In this document: piece by piece, positions 56,456 through 64,000 of the stretch
Position numbering within the stretch: position 1 is the stretch's first letter
How the letters are laid out: every line of letters begins with the position of its first letter
Source of the DNA: Schistosoma mansoni
Lineage: Eukaryota > Platyhelminthes > Trematoda > Strigeidida > Schistosomatidae
Direction: 5' to 3'
Length of the DNA stretch: 64,000 nt
NCBI RefSeq assembly: GCF_000237925.1
Contig: NC_031500.1
Span: 13,355,753-13,419,752, forward strand
Made by a program: the position numbers and the translations under genes
Notes under the pieces: model-generated
What the model saw: the letters and a program-made list of their open reading frames with translations, nothing else
The model's database searches: none
Told to the model about the DNA's origin: nothing

Positions 56456-57309
56456 CGAATTTGAATTATTCATTAATTTTCGAAGAATAACATTTCTAAA
56501 CGTTTTTCTGTCAAACTCATTAACGACGACTTTGAACACTTCATGAAGTACATAATAACAATCAGTTAGTGACTAGATACCCATTAAACTGAACTTAATG
56601 AACTCAATCAAGTAATCTATTGATATACACGTAGACAAAAGTCTATAACTTTTAGATCACACGATAAGCTGTGTCATTTAACAAACAAATGAGATAGTTT
56701 TTGATAGGTCTTCCAGCTGAACGCTAGATTTGCTTCCTAAGCTCTTCTGGTTACCCCCAGGATAAATCTATACAGCGAATTGAACACAAGAGAAAAGGTG
56801 CGAAATGTCGAAGAAACGCTTTATATATAGAAAGTCAGGGACTTTTTATAGTATTTTAGATAGCCTTGAGTTTCCGGGAAATTCTGGAACATTGCTAAAC
56901 ATAGTAGCAGTATAGGTAATCATCCAATCAATAACTCGACATGTGACTTTTCACTTTCTAGATGTTTCTGTCAAAACTTCTGGTAAATGTTGGTTGGATA
57001 AGATGCTTCTCAGTGTTTTCAGAGCTTTTGTTGGTTTTTTTCAAAGAGTTTTCTGGATCTCTCGAACAGTTTTTACGAAACAAAAAAATCACCGAAATAT
57101 AGTCTTCGTTAATAAAACATCATTTGATAGTATATCCAAATATTTTTTTTATTTTATCAAGTTGTTTAGCGATATAGCTTACTAGTTTTCAGCAGTTTAT
57201 TTCGGTAGGAATTGTCTGTATGAGGGTGTCTTTGAATTAATCCAGAGTATAGCTACATTTGAATTAAACACTTAGAAATCCTATTTGACCGAAAAAGCAT
57301 GAATGAAAA

Positions 57310-57597
57310 GGATAGTTTTGTTGCAGTGAACGAGAATACAATTGGGGACAATCGAATGTATTTGAATACAAAATTACAGAATCTTTTAGTAAATTCTGAG
57401 AGCCATACAGTGAATACTTCATTTGCGAAATGTCAATTAATCGTCTCAGACTTCATCGTTCTTTTGTTTCCACATCAATCATTGTCTATTCTCGTTCTCT
57501 TTCCTCCGATCTTCTTAAACTTCTGCCTCCAGGCATTTCACTTTCGATTGATGATACATACTACTTATATCTATCGACATCAGTAGCACACACCAGA
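57310..57597 (-). mobile_element. LTR-2B-like repeat
   Basis: Minus strand: TGTGTGCTACTGATGTCGAT, AAAGTGAAATGCCTGGAGG, ending TTCTCGTTCACTGCA. Best-preserved 2B copy; no convincing duplication found. Confidence 0.65.
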
Positions 57598-57955
57598 ATA
57601 ATATTGATCTTTAACACAATGAATATGATGATAGTCACTTAATTGCATTCATTAGATAATCCTGAACATAATTTTTTAATAGTTATTATCTCTTCTCAAT
57701 AGAGCATATTTACAATCTCTAAAGAACTGGTTGTCCCAATTGAATGTAAATCCATATTATCAAATGTATTAATTTTTTTGTAAATGGATGCTTTTTTGAT
57801 TGCTTTTCCTCCCTATTCACATTGACGGATGAAGTTTTGGGAGTTTTTGAATTTGTATTAAATTAAATCAATGTTTACTACATTAGTTGGATTTCGAATC
57901 ACTTCGTAATAGTACTGTTTCTCAATGGGAAATCAACAAACACCTATATTTTGTA

Positions 57956-58192
57956 TTACTTACTTACTTACTTACGCCCGCTACCCCTCGTGAAGGAGCA
58001 TAGACTGTTCGCTAGCATTCTCCATCCAACTCTGTCCTGGGCAATCCTTTCCAGTTGCTATTCATCCTTTTCATATATGCTTCCGATTCCTTGACGTAGT
58101 GTGTTCCTTGGTCTTCCTCTTTTCCGTTTCATTTTAGGATTCCAAGTTAGGGCTTACCTCGTGATGTAGTTTGGTGATTTCCGTAGGGTATG
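57956..58192 (-). mobile_element. SR2/RTE-like LINE 3' end fragment
   Basis: Begins with the reverse complement of the TAAG tail (TTACTTACTTACTTACTTAC, 57957) and continues through the terminal ORF region to the block encoding CITRQ-like residues. Frameshifted. Confidence 0.75.
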
Positions 58193-58559
58193 TCTGCGTA
58201 TTTGAATGTTAGCGTTACTGACCAATTGATTTCAATTATATATGTTATGAACAATGTGGAACTTATAACTTCCCTATCTGTGTATAACAATGATTGATTC
58301 GGTCGAAATATTTCTAATGTATAACCTAATATTTTCGAAGCCTTCTGTTATGCCTGATGTGTCATCATTATTATCTACTAGTCGCCACTGTTTTATCTGA
58401 GGTCTTCACTCTTATACAGGTACTGACCTTGTTGGGTCCTCCGTCCCACTCCTCATGCTTAACAATCGGAAACTACTGCACGTCCTCCAGACTACTACTT
58501 ACATTTGAAAACTGGAACCATTATGATTCCCACGACTCAAAGTAAAAACACAAAATAAT

Positions 58560-58970
58560 GATGCAGTGAAAATTTATTGGCTCTCCCGAAAAGACATGCC
58601 TGAACAAGTCCCAAAATCATAACCAAAATAACCTTGTCTATTCATCTCATCATATAAAATGCATTGACTATTATAATATGATACTTAAGGTTTCTAACAA
58701 TAAAAGCTGAAAATAAAGTCATTACATCCAATCGTACATTCATGAATAGGTTGATCTTCTAAAAAACAATGTCTAAATCTGAACGACTAGTTTTGTATTG
58801 GCTGAGAACCAAGTTAAATGAAAGACAAGAAAAACAAACTTGTTATATTTGCAAAACTCTCAATGACTGAAATTAAACTCAATTCAACTTTTCACACTCA
58901 GTAACCTGATCCAGGCTTCTTGAGGCAGCAAAAGTTTTTTCTTTAAATAGCCGAAATTATTAACAATCAT

Positions 58971-59001
<31 letters not shown>

Positions 59002-59800
59002 TTAATCCTTTTCATTTGACCCCCTTGCTCACTCACTACCTTGTTCTTCAGCACTCGCATATCAGTCTTATTTCATGTGCCTGTGGGTCAGAGTGAACTG
59101 TATGTGGTGTGATAATAAAAGTAATCAACGCTTCGTATTCGTCTTCTGGTTTATATACCGTTGCGGGGGCGTTATCTAGTAACGATTATCAGAATGAGCA
59201 GTATTCGAAGCCTAAGAATTATATCGATTACCAACCGCCACAGTTTTGTTTGAAATTAAGAAAATATCCCGTTTTTTGTTTTCTTTTATAATTATAATTT
59301 GTTTTTTTTCACAAAGTGAAATCTAGAGTTAATAATTGGAAAAAGAAAGTTTGACAATTGAATAAATGTAACATCTTGTAGATCACCAACGTAGATGATC
59401 TACGTCAAATGATTAGACGCCTGTTCGAGTTAAACGGGAACGGTGTGAAGAATCAGCTAACTTCGAAGTCACACCTCGCGATCAGTATCTAACGTCGATT
59501 ACCCCTTCGGTGTATTAAAGTACTATGGCTACTTTGAAAACTGTATAACACAAAGGGGGTGATTACGTAAATATATTAGTAAGAATGAGTACAAAGATGT
59601 TAGTGAGATCACCACCATATGGGCTAGTCCATGATGTATGATTAACTAATACTCGTTGATTGTCCTTGACCTTGACAAGGATTGATGATCTGTTCGATAT
59701 TCAGTGACCCAAATGCTAGAAGATTTGGCTAGGGCTCAGTGATATTTCATTGGCCCCTATAATCTTCATCTTTAATAAAACAAAATTTTAAACTGATTAA
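58560..59800. other. Intron of the second gene; unassigned GC-richer parts
   Basis: 58560-58970 is ordinary AT-rich sequence. 59040-59250 and 59380-59560 contain GC-richer unique-looking sequence (CCGTTGCGGGGGCGTTATC; CCTGTTCGAGTTAAACGGGA) resembling retroelement ends but not matching any family here. No exon is supported. Confidence 0.4.
58970..58998. repeat. (TA)n microsatellite
   Basis: Alternating TA of about 29 bp. Confidence 0.9.
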
Positions 59801-59806
59801 TCATGA

Positions 59807-60010
59807 AAATCAGAAAGGGTTTTGTGGAAATTTCAGTATTTTCATAGTTGAAATCATTAGTCAATTGAAGCTAGACCATCATGGAAAACCGAAAAGCACT
59901 GGATGTGGATGTGCACTGTCTAGGAGTTCCACAATAAAACAAAACGGCCTTCCAGTGCTTCCAGGTTTTCCATGATGGCCTCGCTTCAATGGACTCATGA
60001 TTTCTACTAT
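59807..60010. mobile_element. RZ-B compact fold-back, about 200 bp
   Basis: ATCAGAAAGGGTTTTGTGG with the left arm to AAGCACTGGAT, then at once a plus-strand hammerhead remnant and tail. The two arms pair over about 75 bp (GTTGAAATCATTAGTCAATT against the reverse of the tail). Core destroyed. Confidence 0.7.
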
Positions 60011-60081
60011 GATTAATCATTATAAAAATAAACTAATTCATTCACTTATTTCTTTATTTATTTATATTCATCTACTTTCAG

Positions 60082-60179
60082 ATGATTTTTACTCTTCATG
60101 AAAAAGCAATTCATAATTATCGTGAATTACGTTATAATTTTATTATAAATGATCCAATGGGTATAGGTAATTTAAGAAG
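60082..60179 (+). CDS. Unidentified host gene, exon with possible EF-hand start
   Basis: A strong acceptor (TTCATCTACTTTCAG) precedes a 98-nt open exon starting in phase 0, and a GTAATG donor follows at 60180. It encodes MIFTLHEKAIHNYRELRY followed by NFIINDPMGIGNLRR. The helix plus D-P-M-G-I-G-N-L is compatible with the first half of a degenerate EF-hand loop (D-x-x-G-x-G-x-L), as in multi-EF-hand proteins such as EFCAB6. This is a weak, partial match. The next exon, which would complete the loop, was not found. It continues the phase of the exon ending at 56058. Confidence 0.55.
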
Positions 60180-60261
60180 GTAATGGATCTGTTAATTTAT
60201 GATATATATATTTTATATTATTTATATTCATTTAAAGTACAAAGAGATGAATAGAATGTAT

Positions 60262-60565
60262 TCTAGTGAACAAGAACACTGGTGGGGACAATCGATTGTA
60301 TTTGACATGAAAATTACAGATTATCTTACTAAATTCTGATAACCATACAGTGAACCGGTAATATGCAAAATAACAGCCAATTGTCTCAATCTTAAATGTT
60401 CCTTCCGTAAATTTCAGTTCATCTTCTCTAATTTCATTGTTCATGCATTTTCTTACCAATTGCGCTTCATTTCAGTCCTTTCCTTATCGGTCTTCTGCCA
60501 AAATACATTCTATGACTGAACCTCACCATATACTACTTATATGGATATAAGTAGACCACACTACA
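60262..60565 (-). mobile_element. Solo LTR, family LTR-2A, with 4-bp duplication
   Basis: 304 bp. Minus strand starts TGTAGTGTGGTCTACTT and ends TTGTTCACTAGA; plus-strand flanks are GTAT at 60258-60261 and 60566-60569. It begins 83 bp after the donor of the exon at 60082-60179. Confidence 0.8.
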
Positions 60566-60821
60566 GTATCACTCTTTTCCCTTCAGTTTCAATATTCAAT
60601 TTATTCAAAGAGATAGTGAGACAGAGAGTAGCTATGCGAATGGATTTTAACTAAGTAAGGATAACATTGATGAACTTCTGAGATGATCTACATCGAGATA
60701 TGAAATCGATCGTTACTCTTTTTTAATATGAATATTTATATAATACTCAAGTATGACTATACGTTACTAGGATAAATGCTGAAATCTTGAATAGACTTAA
60801 TATAAAGACTAGGAAATTTTA

Positions 60822-60935
60822 TAGTTGAATTCATGATTTAATTGAAGCTAGGCCATCATGGAAAACCTGGAAACACTGGACGGCCGTTTCGTCCTATTGT
60901 AGGACTCTTCAGCAATGCGCATCCATGATATGACA
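60822..60935 (-). mobile_element. RZ-B element, partial
   Basis: Tail (CTAGCTTCAATTAAATCATG on the minus strand), GAAAACCTGG-type segment and hammerhead; cut off at about 60935. Confidence 0.7.
60871..60920 (-). ncRNA. Hammerhead ribozyme, type I (RZ-B), intact core
   Basis: Minus strand: GCGCATTG, CTGAAGA (N7 = A, allowed), GTCC/GGAC, GAAA, ACGGCCGT, GUC, CAGTGTTT. Stem I pairs throughout with U-G and G-U wobbles. Confidence 0.78.
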
Positions 60936-61144
60936 TTTAGTTCATTCAACAACCAATAAATGTATCTGAATAAACTCAATCTGTCATCCAATAAAAATTT
61001 CTTAAACAGAAACAAGGTCATAAATCACTCTAGGGATGAAGGGAGTGAGAGTTCATACATTGGCTACAATTTGTCACATATTACGGGAATGAAACAAGAT
61101 TTTAGTTACTTGTCAAGAAACTTTACCAACTCATTTTATCAGTA

Positions 61145-61615
61145 TAGGGTTGTGGCGATTGTTAAACTTAGATTAATATCATGAATGGATCAATGTTAGA
61201 CCATCATTAAAAACCTGAAAGCACTGAACGGTCATTTCGACCTAGTATTGGACTACTCAGTACTGTTCATCCACGATCCCATACCAAAAGGACTCAAACC
61301 TAGGACATTCGGTCTCGAGCGCCAACGCTTAACCTTTAGACCACTGAGGAGGGTATTAATGTCCAACTTCAGCCAACCCATGATGTTGACCAACCGTCTA
61401 CCATTGTCATCAGTGAGTAGCTGCTTCACAACAAACACAGTTGAACTCCACTGGTCACGGCATCTCACTAAAACTCGGAAAACTACTCGAAGCTAATCAC
61501 CAGTAAGCATATGATAATTATCAGTATAGGATTGTGGAGATTGTTGAGTTTAGATTGACATTATGAATTGATCAATGTTAGGCCACCATTGGTAAGCACT
61601 GAAAACCGTCGAGTG
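61145..61615 (-). mobile_element. RZ-B diverged subfamily, 1.3 units in tandem
   Basis: One full minus-strand unit (hammerhead core CTGAGTA, GAAA; B box; head; body) followed by the start of another: the GATTGTTAAACTTAGATTAA start at 61158 recurs as GATTGTTGAGTTTAGATTGA at 61537, about 379 bp later. Confidence 0.7.
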
Positions 61616-61883
61616 CTTCCAACTGTAACTGAGACTCATATAAAAAGGAATCATTTCACATTAATTTCTTTTCTCAATATGTACTGCAACAAAATAACAG
61701 GTTATCTTCTCTGTCTTCTATCTGTAATGTCGTTTTAAACTATCGTTAAAAATTTAAAACCTGCTATAATAAATCTAATTAGCTTGTCCTTATAGCGAAT
61801 ATTTTAAACTACAAACCCTTATTGTACCCTAAAGTACAATCTTTTATCAATCTAGATCAACTAATGTCTACCCTAAGGTGATT

Positions 61884-62076
61884 ACTTACTTACTTACTTA
61901 CTCCTGTTACCCCTCGTCGAGGAGCATAGGCCGCTCACCAGCACTCTCCATCCAACTCTGTCCTAAGCCTTCCTTTCCAGTTCTTTCCAATTGTTATTCA
62001 TCGTTTTCATATCTGCTTCTATTCCCCGACGTAATGTATTCTTTGGCCTTCCTCTTTTCCGCTTCCCTTCCCCTAA
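61884..62076 (-). mobile_element. SR2/RTE-like LINE 3' end fragment
   Basis: TTACTTACTTACTTACTCCT at 61884 is the inverted tail; the rest matches the last about 60 codons of the family, ending within the RKRG-encoding block. Confidence 0.75.
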
Positions 62077-62239
62077 GGTGATAATTACAAATTTTTCTAA
62101 GATGACTCAAGCGCTTTGTCAAGTCTTAACTTTTAAAGAAAGATATAAGAAATACAGCTTTCTCTTATCTGCATCCACCTCGGCATACCTTTCAAATGAA
62201 AATATCAAATATGAGTAACAGGAAAAATTATCGAAGGCC

Positions 62240-62365
62240 TCATGTTCAATCTCTGCCAGTAGGTTGGTGGATAATTACCGTTGAATAGTCTCATACAAGA
62301 ACGAAATAGCAATCTAATACTTCTACATTCTTAACAATTGCTTAACTTAAATCAGTTTATGATCT
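62240..62365 (+). repeat. RZ-B relic
   Basis: AATAGTCTCATACAAGAACG, GAAATAGCAATCTAATAC; old copy. Confidence 0.45.
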
Positions 62366-62489
62366 CAATAGGAGAGAAATTATTTCTCACACAATATTAC
62401 ATAATTAGATTTAAATTAAATAAACATTACTCTTAAATTAAATTATTATGAAATAATTCCAGCTTTCTTTAATACATTTTAATTAATTT

Positions 62490-62870
62490 CAATAGTTGAG
62501 ATCATGAGTCTATTGAAGCTAGACCACCTTGAAAGACCTGGAAACATAGGACGGCCGTTTCGTCCTATTGTGGGACTCCTCACCAGTGCGCATCCACGAT
62601 CCTGCCTCACGAGATTCGAACCGAGGACCTATCAGTCTTGCACGCGAGTGCCTAACTTCTAGACCACTGAGCCGGTCGGCATCCAACTGTGTTAATGTCT
62701 AACTTCAAACAATGCACGAAATTGAGTGACACATCCACCATTGTCTTCAGTGAGTTACTATCTCACAACAGACCCAGTTGAACTCCACTAGTCACTGCTT
62801 CTCACTAGAACTCCAGGAAATGCCTCTTGAAGCCAGTCACTAATGATCATATGTTAATGAATATCAGACT
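62490..62870 (-). mobile_element. RZ-B full-length unit, C3G subfamily
   Basis: One complete unit: tail, hammerhead (GTGAGGA; GAAA, ACGGCCGT and GUC intact), B box GGTTCGAATCTC, head GGCTCAGTGGTCTAGAAG and body to ATCATTAGTGACTGGCTTC (all minus strand). A good reference for unit length (about 380 bp). Confidence 0.8.
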
Positions 62871-63032
62871 CATGATCTCAACTATTGCACTTTAAAAATA
62901 CTCGAAGGTACTATTGTAACGGTTAATGTCATTATTGATTTCTTTTTGTCTTAAAATTGTAATTATTAGTACCCTCAGATAAATTCAAACTTATTTAATT
63001 ATAAAATTGAACAAGTGTACTGGTTATAAATA

Positions 63033-63377
63033 TGTAACTTTGGTAGCCTTGTGCCCCTATCAATATATGAAATAACGATACCGCCAATTAGAGAACAGTG
63101 ATTTATAGACTGCACCAATGACGCGTAAACCCGAACAAGAAGTCTAGAGTATTTATCGGTCCTTAATCCTGCCTAGTCCTACCTGTTAAGTTTAGAACAC
63201 TAATCTCAGCCCCCACAATATGAATCATGTATTTCAAACATACTGGGTTTATATACAAACTAAACAGACCATATCGCACCACAAAACAACAGCCATAAGT
63301 GGCTGTGAATGTAGGAGACTGTCATTAATAGACTTAGTATAACTTATTAACGGTAAATCATATAATACTAGTTAGAC
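63033..63377 (+). mobile_element. Truncated LTR-1
   Basis: TGTAACTTTGGTAGCC, then CCGCCAATTAGAGAACAG, TATGAATCATGTATTTCAAA and GGGTTTATATACAAAC as in the other copies; joined at about 63378 to an RZ-B element. Confidence 0.7.
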
Positions 63378-63600
63378 ATGAACACCAATGGATGCCGGCT
63401 CAGTGGTCTAAAGGTTAAACGTTCTCATACGATAAAAAGGGTCCTAGGTAAAATCCCTGCGCTCAGGATCGTGGATGGGTACTGCTGAGGAGTCCTATTC
63501 TAGGACGAAACGGCTATCCAGTGCTTCCGGGTTTTCAATGGCGGCCTAAAAATGATCAATTTGGGATTTCGACGAAAACCGACAATCTCCACAACACATA
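63378..63600 (+). mobile_element. RZ-B element (diverged subfamily)
   Basis: A head with an A-box-like CGGCTCAGTGGTCTAAAGG (from 63396), a decayed B box, the hammerhead and a shortened tail ending CAATCTCCACAAC. Joined on the left to truncated LTR-1. Confidence 0.7.
63477..63526 (+). ncRNA. Hammerhead ribozyme, type I (RZ-B), core intact, stem III weak
   Basis: Stem I GTACTG/CAGTGC (one U-G), CTGAGGA (63485-63491), GTCC/GGAC, GAAA; stem III ACGGCTAT has one mismatch; cleavage triplet AUC. Confidence 0.65.
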
Positions 63601-64000
63601 ATGATAAATGAAAATGGCTCAGATAGTGCAGATTATTGGTTGAAAATCGAGGATGGATACAAATATGCCACTGAAATAGTCCCTTATTGATTGAACTACT
63701 TACTTGTCAATAATTAAGTCGAATATTAGAACCACCAGTTATTATCACAATCTGAGTTATTACTAAGGAATTATTTAGTGAATGCCTGATCATCTATAAG
63801 ACTGATATGCTTGATTATTTGGTTATATTTTTCAGTCTGATTGATGATGTTCTAATAAAAACAAAGAAAATATTTTGTCTGTTAAAATTGTAAATTCTGT
63901 AATTGAATCAATACTAAGAGTTTGATTGTGAGATATGGATTATTTATCAGCCGTTCAAGTAAACGGATCGATTTTTTTATTTAGTTACCTATCACTTGCT

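Noticed and set aside
1-64000. CRISPR array, bacterial operon or phage-like system
   Set aside because: The repeats are dispersed retroelements; introns, Pol III boxes and LINE tails show a eukaryotic genome.

Overview
This window looks like draft nuclear genome of a blood fluke (genus Schistosoma; the species cannot be told). It is AT-rich and intron-rich and carries schistosome-type retroelements: Smα-like elements with tRNA-like Pol III boxes and a hammerhead ribozyme, RTE/SR2-like LINE ends with (TAAG)n tails, a CR1-like LINE end, and Penelope-like elements with a GIY-YIG endonuclease. Three runs of N (17287-17486, 22075-22297, 23695-23894) are assembly gaps.

Two host genes can be built from exon phase. 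(1) On the minus strand, from 34115 down to 2037, four exons with matching splice phases encode a FAM46/TENT5-family nucleotidyltransferase (non-canonical poly(A) polymerase family). It is enlarged by Asn-, Ser/Thr- and His-rich insertions to roughly 1,270 residues. Its introns are about 7.9, 16.7 and 3.6 kb and hold much of the repeat content. The middle of the catalytic domain falls in the 23695-23894 gap. (2) On the plus strand, three phase-compatible exons (53538-53963, 55964-56058, 60082-60179) belong to a gene that continues past what I can trace. Its last visible exon ends in what may be the start of an EF-hand loop.

Most of the rest is mobile DNA. Besides Smα there is a second, more numerous tRNA-headed family, called RZ-B here. 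Its unit is about 370-390 bp and each unit carries a type I hammerhead motif (stem I, CTGANGA, stem II, GAAA, a very short stem III, NUH cleavage site). There are about three dozen copies or relics. Some ribozymes look intact (54891-54940, 21150-21199, 21863-21912, 60871-60920) and others belong to inactivated subfamilies. One 148-bp short form (21137-21284) has a perfect 11-bp target-site duplication and double compensatory changes in stem I. RZ-B and Smα units occur head-to-tail (about 389-bp period at 40992-41545) and very often as inverted head-to-head fold-backs. This resembles retrozymes, hammerhead elements thought to move as circular RNA with Penelope-like machinery. A Penelope-like element (27454-28520) lies in the same window.

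Layout: 1-2036, 3' flank of the TENT5 gene; 2037-34115, the TENT5 gene with element-packed introns, including an SR2 fragment next to a Penelope-like element; 34116-53500, intergenic or upstream repeats (CR1 end, second Penelope relic, solo LTRs, a 375-bp tandem duplication between inverted repeats); 53500-60200, the second gene; 60200-64000, more LTR, SR2 and RZ-B copies, possibly intronic to the second gene.
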